DNA of 64,000 bases, from assembly GCA_020850735.1 (NCBI GenBank), contig JADZEE010000001.1, positions 214,945-278,944 of the forward strand, in the 5' to 3' direction. The notes beneath the pieces were generated by a model that made no database searches, was not told the origin of the DNA, and was given only the letters and a program-made list of their open reading frames with translations. Position numbers and translations under genes: made by a program. The stretch is from Gammaproteobacteria bacterium (lineage in GTDB: Bacteria; Pseudomonadota; Gammaproteobacteria; JADZEE01). This document shows, piece by piece, positions 44,570 to 54,542 of the stretch (the stretch's first letter is position 1; every line of letters begins with the position of its first letter).

Positions 44570-45730
44570 ATGTTCGAGCTTATGGATTCCTACAATCAGA
44601 GCGCGGTGATAAAAGTCGTGGGCGTTGGCGGCGGCGGCGGCAATGCCGTTCAGCACATGCTCAGCAGCAAGATCGAAGGCGTCGAATTCATCTGTGCGAA
44701 TACCGACGCGCAGGCGCTCAAGAGCTCGGCGGCGAAGACGACGCTGCAGCTCGGGGCGGACATCACCAAGGGGCTCGGCGCGGGCGCGAGTCCCGACGTC
44801 GGACGCCAGGCGGCGCTCGAGGATCGGGACCGGGTGTCCGATGTCCTGGAAGGTTCCGACATGGTGTTCATCACCGCCGGCATGGGTGGCGGCACCGGCA
44901 CCGGTGGTGCGCCGGTCATCGCGCAGGTCGCCAAGGAGATGGGCATACTGACCGTCGCCGTCGTCACGCGGCCGTTCAAGTTCGAGGGTCGCAAGCGCGG
45001 CGAGATTGCCGAACACGGAATCCGTGAGCTCAGCCAGTTCGTCGACTCGCTCATCACCATTCCGAACGAAAAGCTGCTGACGGTTCTCGGTCGGGACGTG
45101 ACGCTGCTCGACGCATTCAAGGCCGCGAACAACGTTCTCCTGGGCGCCGTGCAGGGTATCGCCGAGCTGATCACCTGTCCCGGCTACATCAACGTCGATT
45201 TCGCGGACGTGCGCACCGTCATGGCCGAAATGGGTATGGCGATGATGGGGTCCGGGCGCGGAACCGGCGTCGAGCGCGCACGTGAGGCCGCTGAGGCCGC
45301 GATCGCGAGCCCGCTGCTCGAGGACGTCAACATCGCCGGAGCGAAGGGCATCCTGGTCAATATCACCTCGAGCGCGAACATCACCCTCGGTGAGTTCGAA
45401 ATGGTCGGTAACATCATCAAGGATCTGGCCTCGGATAACGCGACGGTAGTCGTGGGCACGGCTATCGACGGCAAGCTGAACGACGAGTTGCGAGTGACCG
45501 TGGTCGCGACCGGGCTGAACGGCGGTCGCAAGGACAAGGAGCGCGAAAAGACCGAGCGGGAGGAGCCGATCAAGCTGGTACCGGCGGCCGCGCCGGCGGA
45601 AATCGACTACAAGTCGCTGGAACGGCCGGCCATTAGCCGCAAGCGCGTACTGGACGGCGGCAGCGCGGCGCCGGTCACCGATCCCGACTATCTGGATATT
45701 CCGGCATTTCTTCGCCGGCAGGCCGACTGA
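44570..45730 (+). CDS. ftsZ: FtsZ, tubulin-like cell division GTPase
   Basis: FtsZ polymerises into the Z-ring. A very strong ribosome site (GAGAGGAGGAAAGG) precedes ATG 44570, consistent with high expression. The 386-residue protein has the GTP-binding T4 loop GGGTGTG at 106-112, the T7 loop region VDFADVRTVM, and a variable linker. The conserved C-terminal peptide DYLDIPAFLRRQAD (373-386) binds FtsA and ZapD. ZapD is also encoded in this window. Confidence 0.98.
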   Translation: MFELMDSYNQSAVIKVVGVGGGGGNAVQHMLSSKIEGVEFICANTDAQALKSSAAKTTLQLGADITKGLGAGASPDVGRQAALEDRDRVSDVLEGSDMVFITAGMGGGTGTGGAPVIAQVAKEMGILTVAVVTRPFKFEGRKRGEIAEHGIRELSQFVDSLITIPNEKLLTVLGRDVTLLDAFKAANNVLLGAVQGIAELITCPGYINVDFADVRTVMAEMGMAMMGSGRGTGVERAREAAEAAIASPLLEDVNIAGAKGILVNITSSANITLGEFEMVGNIIKDLASDNATVVVGTAIDGKLNDELRVTVVATGLNGGRKDKEREKTEREEPIKLVPAAAPAEIDYKSLERPAISRKRVLDGGSAAPVTDPDYLDIPAFLRRQAD

Positions 45731-45842
45731 GGTCATCGGCGCGGTTGCGAGTTGACCCCATGATAACGCGGGAAAATATTGTTTCTTTGAGGAAAATCAC
45801 TGTGCTATCATCCTCCGGGCCAGCGCCCCGGGGATGTCGTGG

Positions 45843-46754
45843 ATGATAAGACAAAGAACACTCAAGAACGTCATCCGGGCCACCGGGGTCGGTCTGCACA
45901 CGGGCAGGAAGGTGCTCCTCACCCTGCGCCCTGCGGCGGCCGATACCGGAATTGTGTTCCGCCGCGTCGATCTCGATCCGCCGGTGGACATCCCCGCCCG
46001 CGCGGAGTTCGTCGGCGACACCCGGCTTTCGACGAGCCTGGCGCGGGGCAACGCCTACATCTCGACCGTCGAGCACCTGCTGTCGGCGCTGGCGGGGCTG
46101 GGTATCGACAATGCCTACGTCGACCTCAGCGCGCCGGAAGTGCCGATCATGGACGGCAGTGCCGGCCCGTTCGTGTTCCTCATCCAGTCCGCCGGGGTGC
46201 AGGAGCAGGATGCACCGAAGAAGTTCATCCGCGTCAAGAAGAAGGTCATCGCGCAGGAAGGCGATAAGTGGGCGCAGTTCGAACCGTTCGGCGGCTTCAA
46301 GGTTTCATTCGGGATCGAATTCAACCACCCGTTTTTCGAAAAATCGAGCAAGTTCGCAGAGATCGATTTTTCCACGACTTCATTCGTCAAAGAGGTCAGT
46401 CGCGCCCGGACCTTCGGTTTCATGCGCGACGTCGAACGGCTCCGCGAACGGAATCTCGCGCTGGGCGGCAGCCTCGACAACGCGGTGGTGGTCGATGATT
46501 ACCGGGTCCTCAACGAAGACGGACTGCGTTACGAGGACGAGTTCGTCAAGCACAAGATCCTCGATGCCATCGGCGACCTGTATCTGCTGGGACACAGTCT
46601 GATCGGTGCGTTCCACGGCAACCGTTCCGGCCACGAGCTCAACAACCGCTTGTTGCGGAAACTTCTCGCTGACGTTGCGGCATGGGAACACGTCGTCTTC
46701 GATGACGACTCGCAGGCCCCGATCGTATTCATGCGGCCCGCTGCAATCGGCTGA
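45843..46754 (+). CDS. lpxC: LpxC, UDP-3-O-acyl-N-acetylglucosamine deacetylase
   Basis: LpxC is the zinc deacetylase that commits to lipid A synthesis. The start was set at ATG 45843 because the family begins MI(K/R)[16 protein letters not shown]; an in-frame ATG three codons earlier exists. The 303 residues carry the zinc ligand H78 in [10 protein letters not shown] and the [14 protein letters not shown] segment with the other His/Asp ligands. A catalytic His lies near [12 protein letters not shown]. The 112-bp gap after ftsZ holds a TATCAT (45806-45811) that may belong to its own promoter, but no properly spaced -35 is evident. Confidence 0.97.
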   Translation: MIRQRTLKNVIRATGVGLHTGRKVLLTLRPAAADTGIVFRRVDLDPPVDIPARAEFVGDTRLSTSLARGNAYISTVEHLLSALAGLGIDNAYVDLSAPEVPIMDGSAGPFVFLIQSAGVQEQDAPKKFIRVKKKVIAQEGDKWAQFEPFGGFKVSFGIEFNHPFFEKSSKFAEIDFSTTSFVKEVSRARTFGFMRDVERLRERNLALGGSLDNAVVVDDYRVLNEDGLRYEDEFVKHKILDAIGDLYLLGHSLIGAFHGNRSGHELNNRLLRKLLADVAAWEHVVFDDDSQAPIVFMRPAAIG

Positions 46755-46772
46755 AACGGTTCCAGTCGACCC

Positions 46773-47264
46773 TCAGCGGTCCGGCTCAAAACCCCCTGTT
46801 TTTCGCGCTCTACGCGACAATCGCGCGAAGATTGATTTGAGCGCGGGATCGGGAGTAGAGTCGGACGCTTGTTGCAGCGACAAAGCCGCCGCCGGGCTCA
46901 GGCTCACGGTACGCGGGCGGGCCGGTACGCCGTGCCGCGCGGGCAGCACCGGCCGAGCCACCCGGACGCGGATGTTGGCGGGCTTCGGCACCGCGGCGTC
47001 CGCCGGCCAGGAACGAAGAATGTCCGGGACGCGGAACCGGAGCTGTGCGGCCCAGGTTGGGGAGTCCACCAGTACCGTCAAGTCAGCGTCGTCGACGCGC
47101 ACTCCGACGAGGTGTGCGGCGACTCTGTCGTTCACGACGGCGATCAGTATCTGCAGGTGGATGGAGGCGCGGTGTGCGTCGCGGCTGTACTGCGCGAGGC
47201 GCGACCCGCAGGAGTGCAGCAGGGTGTGCAGGTGCCGCAAGGTGCCGCGTGACCGGCTGCTCAT
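46773..47264 (-). CDS. dciA: DciA (DUF721), replicative helicase operator/loader protein
   Basis: DciA proteins interact with the replicative helicase DnaB in bacteria that lack DnaC/DnaI-type loaders. The 163-residue protein has the DUF721 domain in its first ~90 residues, including the pattern VGVRVDDADLTVLVDSPTWAAQLRF. An Ala/Pro/Ser-rich, probably disordered C-terminal half follows. It is transcribed against its neighbours, 18 bp convergent with lpxC and 49 bp divergent from the M23 gene. The same place between lpxC and secA holds a DUF721 gene in Pseudomonas, as I recall. Function is by family. Confidence 0.85.
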   Translation of the reverse strand: MSSRSRGTLRHLHTLLHSCGSRLAQYSRDAHRASIHLQILIAVVNDRVAAHLVGVRVDDADLTVLVDSPTWAAQLRFRVPDILRSWPADAAVPKPANIRVRVARPVLPARHGVPARPRTVSLSPAAALSLQQASDSTPDPALKSIFARLSRRARKTGGFEPDR

Positions 47265-47313
47265 ACCAGGAACCTTGAAGCGGTTCTAAGCTGAACCGGG
47301 CAGGCAGAATAAT

Positions 47314-48252
47314 ATGGAAATCATCCTGCTTTCAAAAAGCCGCGGCAGCATGTGCCGGCTGCCACTCGGTCGTTCGACGTTCATCCTGGCAATGCTCGCG
47401 GTGACGCTCGTGGGTGCGACGTTGTTGCGTAGCGGATACGATGCCGCCACCGATCGGGCCGCACGCATCCTGATCGAGGACAGCGACGGCTCCGTCACCG
47501 CCCTGTGGCAGCGCGAGCTCAAGGCACAGCGCGAGATCATCGTCAGAACGCGTGCCCAGGCGCAGCAGGATCTCACCGCGCTCGCATTGCGGCTCGGTAC
47601 GCTGCAGGCGCACGTGACGCGCCTGGACGCGCTCGGCGAGCGACTGACGGCCATGGCCGGATTGCCGGCCGGCGAGTTCGACTTCTCGTCGCAGCCGGCG
47701 CTGGGCGGTCCGGCCCCGGCCGATCGGGAACAGGTGTCGGTCACGAACCTCGTTGGCGGACTGCTGCAGGCGCTAGGCCAACTCCAGGATCGCGAGGAGA
47801 AACTGTTCGCGCTCGAGACGCTGCTGATGAACAGCAAGCTTCAGGACTCGATCTATCCCGATCTGCGGCCGGTTCCGGGTGGCTGGATCTCTTCAGGATT
47901 CGGCTTGCGTACCGACCCCGTCGACGGCAAGCGCGAGTTTCACCGCGGCGTGGACGTAACCGGACGCGCGAATTCGAACGTGCTCGCGGTGGCCTCGGGC
48001 GTCGTGACCTGGGCCGGACGCCGGCCGGCCTATGGCAACACCGTCGAGATCAATCACGGTAACGGCTTCGTGACGCGCTACTCGCACAACAAGGCTAATC
48101 TGGTGGCCGCAGGTGACAAGGTCGACAAGGGCCAGGTCATTGCCCGCATGGGCGCTACCGGCCGGGCGACCGGGCAGCACGTCCATTTCGAAGTCGAGCG
48201 CGACGGTAAGATCGTCAATCCCGTTCCCTACATCACCGCCGCGGCCGACTGA
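47314..48252 (+). CDS. M23-family (LytM-type) membrane-anchored peptidoglycan endopeptidase
   Basis: A 312-residue periplasmic protein with an N-terminal membrane anchor (about 22-40), a helical, probably coiled-coil region (about 58-115), and a C-terminal M23 metallopeptidase domain. Zinc residues are H210 and D214 in HRGVD and H291 in HVHFE, with H289 as the probable catalytic partner. All are intact, so it is likely an active endopeptidase rather than an EnvC/NlpD-type amidase activator, which lack them. It precedes secA by 41 bp. Its substrate is inferred from the family. Confidence 0.88.
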   Translation: MEIILLSKSRGSMCRLPLGRSTFILAMLAVTLVGATLLRSGYDAATDRAARILIEDSDGSVTALWQRELKAQREIIVRTRAQAQQDLTALALRLGTLQAHVTRLDALGERLTAMAGLPAGEFDFSSQPALGGPAPADREQVSVTNLVGGLLQALGQLQDREEKLFALETLLMNSKLQDSIYPDLRPVPGGWISSGFGLRTDPVDGKREFHRGVDVTGRANSNVLAVASGVVTWAGRRPAYGNTVEINHGNGFVTRYSHNKANLVAAGDKVDKGQVIARMGATGRATGQHVHFEVERDGKIVNPVPYITAAAD

Positions 48253-48293
48253 GATCGAGATCGCCGCGTCCGCGCCGTTCCAGCCCCCGGAGC

Positions 48294-51077
48294 ATGTCCA
48301 GCAGTAATCCTTCTTTCGTAGGAGGCGTCCTACGACGAGTATTCGGCAGCCGCAACGAACGCCTGCTCAAGCGCATGAGACGGACGGTGGAGCGCGTCAA
48401 CGCCCTCGAACCGGACATGGCAGCGCTCGAGGACGCCGGGCTGCGGGCGAAGACCGATGAGCTGCGCGCGCGCCTCGAAAAGGGCGAAACGCTCGACGAT
48501 CTGCTGCCGGAAGCGTTCGCGCTCGTGCGCGAAGCCGCACGACGCACCCTCGACCTGCGACATTTCGACGTCCAGCTCATCGGCGGCATCATCCTGCACG
48601 ACGGCAAGATCGCCGAGATGCGCACCGGTGAAGGCAAGACGCTCGTCGCGACTCTGTCCGCCTACCTGAACGCCTTGACCGGCCGCGGCGTCCACGTGGT
48701 CACCGTCAACGACTATCTTGCGCGCCGCGACGCGCTGTGGATGGGCCCGGTATACGAATTCCTCGGGTTGCGCACCGGGGTGATCGTATCGGGTCTTGCC
48801 CAGGCCGAGCGGCAGGCGGCTTACGCGGCCGATATCACCTATGGCACCAACAACGAGTTCGGCTTCGATTATCTGCGCGACAACATGGCCTTCAGCAAGG
48901 CCGATCGGGTGCAGCGCCCGCTGAGCTTCGCGATCGTCGACGAGGTGGACTCGATCCTCATCGACGAGGCCCGTACACCACTCATCATCTCGGGCCCGAC
49001 CGACGACCGGAGCGATCTGTACGTCAAGATCGACAAGCTCGTGCCGATGCTGCGCCGTCAGCAAAGCGAGGAAGGGGAAGACGGCGACTATTACGTCGAC
49101 GAGAAGGCCCGCCAGGTCTACCTGACTGAAGCCGGGCACGAGCGCATCGAGGCATTGCTGGCCGAGAACGGTATGCTTGCCGATGGCGAGAGTCTCTATG
49201 CGGCCACGAACATCGGCCTGATGCATCACGTCCATGCCGCGCTGCGCGCGCACGCCCTGTTCAACCGTGACGTCGACTACGTGGTCAAGAGCAACGAGAT
49301 CGTCATCGTCGACGAGTTCACCGGCCGCACGATGCCCGGGCGGCGCTGGTCCGAGGGTTTGCACCAGGCGGTCGAGGCCAAGGAGGGCGTGGCCATCCAG
49401 CAGGAGAACCAGACCCTCGCTTCGATCACCTATCAGAACTACTTCCGGCTGTACGACAAGCTCGCCGGCATGACCGGCACGGCCGATACCGAGGCCTACG
49501 AGTTCCAGCAGATCTATGGTCTGGAGGTCGTGGTCGTACCCACCCACCGCAAGATGATCCGCGACGATCGCGCCGACCTCGTGTATCTGACCAAGCGCGA
49601 GAAATTCGCAGCGATCATCGAAGACATCGAGGATTGCCTGCAACGGCGCCAACCGGTGCTGGTCGGAACCGCCTCGATCGAAACGTCCGAGAACCTGTCC
49701 GAGTTGCTACGCAAGGAAAACATCGAGCACCAGGTTCTGAACGCCAAGTACCACGAGCGGGAGGCCCACATCATCGCCGAGGCCGGGCGCCCGGGAACGG
49801 TCACTGTGGCCACCAACATGGCGGGCCGGGGCACGGACATCGTGCTCGGCGGCAATCCAGAGGCCGGGCTTGCGGAATTCCGGGCCCGGGAAGACCTCGA
49901 TGAGGCCGCCAGACGCGACGGCATCGAGAAAATCCGACGTGAATGGCAAGAACTTCACGATGAGGTGGTAGCCGCCGGAGGGCTGCACATCATCGGCACC
50001 GAACGGCACGAATCGAGGCGCATCGACAATCAGTTGCGCGGGCGTTCGGGTCGCCAGGGCGATCCGGGATCGAGCCGGTTCTACCTGTCACTCGAAGACA
50101 ACCTGATGCGAATCTTCGCTTCCGAGCGCGTTGCAGCGCTGATGCAGAAGCTCGGCATGCAGGAAGGCGAGCACATCGAGCACCCGTGGGTGACCAAGGC
50201 GATCGAAAACGCGCAGCGCAAGGTCGAGGGGCGCAACTTCGACATCCGCAAGCAGTTGCTCGAATTCGATGACGTTGCCAACGATCAGCGCAAGGTCGTA
50301 TACGAACAGCGCAACGAGCTCATGGACACCGACGACATTTCGGACATCGTCGCCGGTATGCGCAAGGATGTCCTCGACGAGGTGATCGACCGCTTCGTCC
50401 CGCGCCAGAGCTACGAGGAACAGTGGGACGTCCCGGGGCTGGCCGAGTCGCTCGAGCGCGAGTTCGGACAGACCTTCGACGTCGCGGGCTGGCTGGCGAG
50501 TGACCCATCGCTGCACGAGGAAACCTTGCGCGCGCGCATTCTCGAGGAGATCGAGCGTTCCTACCGCGCCAAGGAGGAGCTCGCGGGCGCGCAGGTCCTG
50601 CGGCATTTCGAAAAGGCCGTGATGCTGCAGGTCCTGGACGGGCACTGGAAGGAACACCTCGCGGCGATGGACTACCTGCGCCAGGGCATTCATCTGCGTG
50701 GTTACGCGCAGAAAAACCCCAAGCAGGAGTACAAGCGTGAAGCTTTCGAGATGTTCGGACATTTTCTCGACGCGATGAAGCGCGACGTGATCGGGATCCT
50801 GTCCCGTGTGCAGGTGCGTGCTGAGCAGGACGTCGAGGCGGTGGAGCAGCAGCGGCGCCGTCAGTCCGAGGTGGCCTACGAGCATGCCGCGCCGGACAAT
50901 CCGCTCGAAACCGGGGCTGGTGCGGAGCCGCCGGCCGGCGCGCCGCCCGCTGCGCCGGCCGCGCAGGCACCGTCGAAAACGCCGTTCGTGCGCCGGGGCC
51001 GCAAGGTCGGGCGCAACGAACCCTGCCCGTGCGGTTCCGGGCGCAAGTACAAGCAGTGCCACGGCAAGCTCGATTGA
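48294..51077 (+). CDS. secA: SecA, preprotein translocase ATPase
   Basis: SecA pushes unfolded preproteins through SecYEG. The 927-residue protein has Walker A MRTGEGKT (109-116), [19 protein letters not shown], the preprotein-binding region, a second RecA-like domain with [14 protein letters not shown], and the helical scaffold. A flexible tail ends with a zinc motif C911, C913, C922 and H923, which binds SecB and phospholipids. It is the long, SecB-compatible form. argJ starts 31 bp downstream. Confidence 0.98.
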   Translation: MSSSNPSFVGGVLRRVFGSRNERLLKRMRRTVERVNALEPDMAALEDAGLRAKTDELRARLEKGETLDDLLPEAFALVREAARRTLDLRHFDVQLIGGIILHDGKIAEMRTGEGKTLVATLSAYLNALTGRGVHVVTVNDYLARRDALWMGPVYEFLGLRTGVIVSGLAQAERQAAYAADITYGTNNEFGFDYLRDNMAFSKADRVQRPLSFAIVDEVDSILIDEARTPLIISGPTDDRSDLYVKIDKLVPMLRRQQSEEGEDGDYYVDEKARQVYLTEAGHERIEALLAENGMLADGESLYAATNIGLMHHVHAALRAHALFNRDVDYVVKSNEIVIVDEFTGRTMPGRRWSEGLHQAVEAKEGVAIQQENQTLASITYQNYFRLYDKLAGMTGTADTEAYEFQQIYGLEVVVVPTHRKMIRDDRADLVYLTKREKFAAIIEDIEDCLQRRQPVLVGTASIETSENLSELLRKENIEHQVLNAKYHEREAHIIAEAGRPGTVTVATNMAGRGTDIVLGGNPEAGLAEFRAREDLDEAARRDGIEKIRREWQELHDEVVAAGGLHIIGTERHESRRIDNQLRGRSGRQGDPGSSRFYLSLEDNLMRIFASERVAALMQKLGMQEGEHIEHPWVTKAIENAQRKVEGRNFDIRKQLLEFDDVANDQRKVVYEQRNELMDTDDISDIVAGMRKDVLDEVIDRFVPRQSYEEQWDVPGLAESLEREFGQTFDVAGWLASDPSLHEETLRARILEEIERSYRAKEELAGAQVLRHFEKAVMLQVLDGHWKEHLAAMDYLRQGIHLRGYAQKNPKQEYKREAFEMFGHFLDAMKRDVIGILSRVQVRAEQDVEAVEQQRRRQSEVAYEHAAPDNPLETGAGAEPPAGAPPAAPAAQAPSKTPFVRRGRKVGRNEPCPCGSGRKYKQCHGKLD

Positions 51078-51108
51078 CCGGTCCGGGTTGGCCGCAACAT
51101 CACGACCG

Positions 51109-52314
51109 ATGCCCGTGAATGACGCCGTCATCCCGATCGCAGGCGTCAGGATCGGCACCACCGGCGCAGGCTTCAAACGCACCGATCGCGATGATCTGGC
51201 CGTGTTCGAGCTTGCGCCGGGCGCGACTACGGCCGCCGTGTTCACCCGTAACGCGTTCGCGGCGGCGCCGGTGATCGTGGCGCGGCGGCATCTGGCCGCC
51301 GCGATGCCGCGCTGCTGGATCGTCAATTCCGGCAACGCCAACGCCGGCACCGGTGCCGGCGGCGAACGCGTCGCGATCGAAACCTGCGAGCGGGTCGCCG
51401 CGATTTTCGGCTGCCGTGCGCGGGAGGTTCTGCCGTTTTCGACCGGAGTCATCGGTGAACCGCTGCCCGTCGCGAAGTTCGACGCTGCGTTGCCGCGCGT
51501 CGCCGCCGGTGTGCAGGTCGACGGCTGGATGCGGGCCGCACGCGCCATCATGACCACCGACACGATACCGAAGGCGTGCTCGGAAACCGTCCGGCTGTCG
51601 GGCGGATCGGTCACGGTGACGGGTATCGCCAAGGGTGCGGGCATGATCCGCCCCGATATGGCCACCATGCTGGCGTTCCTCGCCACCGATGCGGGCGCGC
51701 CGCCGGGTGTGCTGGGCGATGCCCTGCGCGAGGCCGTGGACGCGACTTTCAACTGCATCACGATCGACGGCGATACCTCGACCAATGACGCCTGCGTGCT
51801 CGCCGCCACCGGCGCCACGGGTGTTCAGGTGGACACGCGCGACAGTGCGGACGGACGTATTTTCGTGGCCGCGCTGACGCGGGTCTGCGAGCACCTCGCA
51901 CAGGCGATCGTGCGCGATGGCGAGGGTGCGACCAAGTTCGTTACCGTCGCCGTGAGTGGTGGTGCCGACGCGGCCGAGTGTCGCGCAGTGGCCTACGCCG
52001 TCGCACAGTCGCCGCTGGTGAAGACCGCCCTGTTCGCCTCCGATCCGAACTGGGGACGCATCATCGCGGCCATCGGTCGCGCCGGTGTGGACGCGCTCGA
52101 TCCCGGCGGGATCAGCGTCGCGATCGGCGGGATCCCCGTACTGCGCGCGGGCGTACGGGTGCCGGATTACGTCGAAGCCCCGGTGACCGCCGTGATGCGC
52201 GAACGGGATATCGTCCTTTGCATCGATCTGGGCCGCGGCGCGGCGTCGGCGCGCGTGTGGACCTGTGACTTCTCCTACGACTACGTGCGCATCAACGCGC
52301 AGTACCGCAGCTGA
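51109..52314 (+). CDS. argJ: ArgJ, bifunctional ornithine acetyltransferase / N-acetylglutamate synthase
   Basis: ArgJ recycles the acetyl group from N-acetylornithine to glutamate in arginine synthesis. The 401-residue precursor self-cleaves before the nucleophile T186 in KGAGMIRPDMATMLAF. NSGNANAGTG, NCITIDGDTSTND and the conserved C-terminus SYDYVRINAQYRS are present, so the gene is full length. Whether it also makes acetylglutamate from acetyl-CoA cannot be told from sequence. Its TGA is followed immediately by the second foldback repeat. Confidence 0.97.
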   Translation: MPVNDAVIPIAGVRIGTTGAGFKRTDRDDLAVFELAPGATTAAVFTRNAFAAAPVIVARRHLAAAMPRCWIVNSGNANAGTGAGGERVAIETCERVAAIFGCRAREVLPFSTGVIGEPLPVAKFDAALPRVAAGVQVDGWMRAARAIMTTDTIPKACSETVRLSGGSVTVTGIAKGAGMIRPDMATMLAFLATDAGAPPGVLGDALREAVDATFNCITIDGDTSTNDACVLAATGATGVQVDTRDSADGRIFVAALTRVCEHLAQAIVRDGEGATKFVTVAVSGGADAAECRAVAYAVAQSPLVKTALFASDPNWGRIIAAIGRAGVDALDPGGISVAIGGIPVLRAGVRVPDYVEAPVTAVMRERDIVLCIDLGRGAASARVWTCDFSYDYVRINAQYRS

Positions 52315-52493
52315 GAGCCATGTGAAACAATCACCGCAGCCTGCTGCGACGGCACCTGGACGTCTCTGGCCGCGTTGCGGGGACTCCCGGAAGCGTTCTT
52401 ATAGGCCCACTATGCGCGCGATTTCGTGCACTCCCGCGCACGGCCGGGAACACCCGGGAACCGTCCTGCGGCGGGTGAACGTTTCACGAGCTC
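52315..52493. repeat. 179-bp foldback (full-length imperfect palindrome) repeat, copy 2
   Basis: This copy has the same length and orientation as the element at 27250-27428 and likewise starts on the base after a TGA stop. The right ends match closely: GCGCGCGATTTCGTGCAC, CCCGGGAACCGTC and GTTTCACGAGCTCTG are identical. The left terminus is degraded (GAGCCATGTGAAAC). Overall identity looks like 75-85 percent by eye. The apical hairpin reads TATAG-GCCCA-CTATG (52400-52414), with paired changes relative to copy 1. It fills most of the 220 bp between argJ and the MutT-ThiE gene. Confidence 0.85.
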
Positions 52494-52534
52494 TGAGCCG
52501 CTGCTGACGGTTGCGCGCGCATCGCGTCGTCACG

Positions 52535-53512
52535 ATGTCCGAACGGATCCACGTCGTCGCCGCAGTCGTGCAGGACGCCGGCGGGCGGATCCTGGTCGCG
52601 AGACGTCCGGAGCACGTACACCTCGGCGGTCTGTGGGAGTTTCCCGGCGGCAAGCTGGAGCCCGGTGAGGAGCGCCTGGCAGGACTCCGCCGCGAGCTGC
52701 GCGAAGAGCTCGGCATCGAGATCGGCAGTGCCCGACCCCTCATCGCGGTCCCGCATCGTTATCCGGACCAGGACGTGCTGCTCGACGTGTGGAAGCTGCG
52801 CGCCTGGCGCGGCGAAGTGCACGGCCGGGAAGGCCAGCGGCTGCGCTGGGTGACGCCCGCGGAGCTGGCGGAGCTGGCGTTGCCGGCGGCCGACGGGCCG
52901 GTCCTGACCGCGCTGTCGCTGCCGAGCCTGTATCTCGTCACCCCGGAACCCGATGCGGCGGGTTTCGTCGACACGCTCGAGACCTGTCTGGCCGCCGGTG
53001 TGCGTCTCGTGCAGCTGCGCGCCCGGGTGACGTCCCGGGATCGGCTCGAGCCGATCGTCGCGCAATGCCTCGCGGCCTGCGCGCGCCACGGGGCGCGACT
53101 GCTGCTCAATGCCGATCCGGCCGTGGCGCTCGCCCTGGGGGCACACGGCGTACACCTGTCCGGTGCCGCGTTGCGCCTCGCGCGCAAACGCGACTGGCCC
53201 GGCGGGCTGCTGACCGGTGCTTCGTGCCACGACGAGGACGAGCTGCGGCGGGCGGAAGATCGCGGCGTGGATTTCGTCGTCGTCGGACCGGTCCTGCCGA
53301 CCCGCACGCACCCGGATGCAAAGCCGCTGGGCTGGGATCGCTTCGCCGGGCTGGTCGCCGCCACGCGCCTGCCCGCGTTCGCGCTCGGAGGTCTGGGGCC
53401 CGCCGATCGGCCGACGGCCTGGGCGGCAGGGTCGCAGGGCATCGCCGCCATCAGCGCCATCTGGTATGCGCAGGACCCGGCCGCCGTGGTAGCGACGGGG
53501 CGGGAGGATTGA
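52535..53512 (+). CDS. MutT-type Nudix hydrolase fused to a ThiE/TenI-like domain
   Basis: A 325-residue two-domain protein. Residues 1-125 are a MutT-like Nudix domain, with the box from G38-G39 (FPGGKLEPGEE) to RRELREELG at 52-60, all key residues present. MutT cleans 8-oxo-dGTP from the nucleotide pool. Residues 130-325 have the TIM-barrel pattern of thiamine-phosphate synthase (LYLVTP, QLRAR, GVHL, GVDFVVVGPVLPT, GGLGP). The usual catalytic Lys, Asp and phosphate-site residues are changed. Start ATG 52535 matches MutT; an upstream start is possible. It converges with yacG. The second half could be a degenerate ThiE or have another role. Confidence 0.9.
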   Translation: MSERIHVVAAVVQDAGGRILVARRPEHVHLGGLWEFPGGKLEPGEERLAGLRRELREELGIEIGSARPLIAVPHRYPDQDVLLDVWKLRAWRGEVHGREGQRLRWVTPAELAELALPAADGPVLTALSLPSLYLVTPEPDAAGFVDTLETCLAAGVRLVQLRARVTSRDRLEPIVAQCLAACARHGARLLLNADPAVALALGAHGVHLSGAALRLARKRDWPGGLLTGASCHDEDELRRAEDRGVDFVVVGPVLPTRTHPDAKPLGWDRFAGLVAATRLPAFALGGLGPADRPTAWAAGSQGIAAISAIWYAQDPAAVVATGRED

Positions 53513-53535
53513 ACCGGCCGCAGCCGCCGGCGCAA

Positions 53536-53727
53536 TCAGTGACGTACGGCCGTGGTGTCGTCGCCTTCCTCGGGCGCCAGCTCCGGGCCCGCGATACGCA
53601 TCTGCTCGCTCGCCCACGCGCCGAGGTCGATCAACCGGCAGCGGCGGCTGCAGAATGGCCGCTCCGGGTTGAGCGGATCGAGCCGCGCCGGTCGACCACA
53701 TCGGGGACAGGGCGGCGCGCGGTTCAC
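53536..53727 (-). CDS. yacG: YacG, zinc-binding DNA gyrase inhibitor
   Basis: YacG is a tiny zinc protein that binds GyrB and inhibits gyrase in E. coli. Starting at GTG 53727, which overlaps the zapD stop by 4 nt, it has 63 residues. The zinc ligands C7, C10, C26 and C30 (CPRCG...FCSRRC) are followed by the [15 protein letters not shown] segment typical of the family. An alternative GTG at 53736 would overlap zapD by 13 nt. The order pilD-coaE-zapD-yacG is widely conserved. Confidence 0.92.
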   Translation of the reverse strand: MNRAPPCPRCGRPARLDPLNPERPFCSRRCRLIDLGAWASEQMRIAGPELAPEEGDDTTAVRH

Positions 53728-54542
53728 ATCACGCACCGCTCGAGCACGAACGGCACGTCCTCGCCGGTCTGCGACGGGCGTCCCTGGGTTTCCGGCTGTG
53801 TCAGAAAGCGGATCGTGAAGCGGTGCTTGCCGGCGCTGACTTCGGGAAAGAACGCGGACGCAGCCGGCAGGCCGACCCGGATCAGGTGGCAGGACACGCT
53901 GGTATCCAACGGCTGCTGGAAAAATCCAGCGCCGGCCGTTTCATGGCTGGGTGCCGCGCTCGCGCGGATGATTTTCAAGGCGAGATCGATCCCTTCGCGC
54001 AATGCCTCCAGGTCGGCGGACCAGCCGCGCAGCCGGGCGATCCGGCGTGGTGCCGGAGCGGTCAGCCAGAAGTGGAACGCGGGCAGGTCGAAGTTGCAGG
54101 TGCCGCCGGGAATCGCGATCCGCTGGCGGATGGCGGCAACCAGCTCGTCGCGCCGCAGGGTCTGGCCGGGCTGGTAGTCCGGCGCGCGCAAGTTGACCAT
54201 GACGCCGTCGAGACTGGTCAGCGCGTCCTCGAGGCGGCCGAGATCGACGCGCGGATTGCGCTTCAACCCGGCCAGCACCGCTGCCTGCCGGTCGAGCTCT
54301 TTCATGAGTTCGGCTTTGAGGTCGGACCGGCTGAGCAGGTCGGTGATGTCGATCATGGCGGCGATGGCCACCCGGCTGTTCCATTCCGATTCGCCCGGCG
54401 CATTCGCGGCAATCACCGCGAACAGGTGTTCCAGTCGCAGAAACGTGCGGATACGCTCGGACAGCGGTTGTTCGTAAACGATGTCGGCACCGGTATCGGT
54501 AAACAAAGATCGCTGTACCGCGGTTCGATCAGTGTCCTTCAT
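53724..54542 (-). CDS. zapD: ZapD, FtsZ-bundling protein
   Basis: ZapD (YacF) binds the C-terminal tail of FtsZ and bundles filaments. From ATG 54542 it is 272 residues, about 25 more than E. coli. The family pattern is clear: [20 protein letters not shown] (about 22-41), a helical domain with [13 protein letters not shown], and a beta-strand domain with [12 protein letters not shown]. Its FtsZ partner is encoded 9 kb upstream with an intact C-terminal peptide. The gene overlaps coaE by 14 nt at its start and yacG by 4 nt at its end. Confidence 0.93.
   Translation of the reverse strand: MKDTDRTAVQRSLFTDTGADIVYEQPLSERIRTFLRLEHLFAVIAANAPGESEWNSRVAIAAMIDITDLLSRSDLKAELMKELDRQAAVLAGLKRNPRVDLGRLEDALTSLDGVMVNLRAPDYQPGQTLRRDELVAAIRQRIAIPGGTCNFDLPAFHFWLTAPAPRRIARLRGWSADLEALREGIDLALKIIRASAAPSHETAGAGFFQQPLDTSVSCHLIRVGLPAASAFFPEVSAGKHRFTIRFLTQPETQGRPSQTGEDVPFVLERCVM

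Noticed and set aside
45787..45811. lpxC promoter from TTGAGG and TATCAT
   Set aside because: Spacing is only 13 bases.
50088..51818. Minus-strand open frame (576 codons) spanning the secA 3' end and argJ
   Set aside because: It crosses two clear genes on the other strand and resembles no family.
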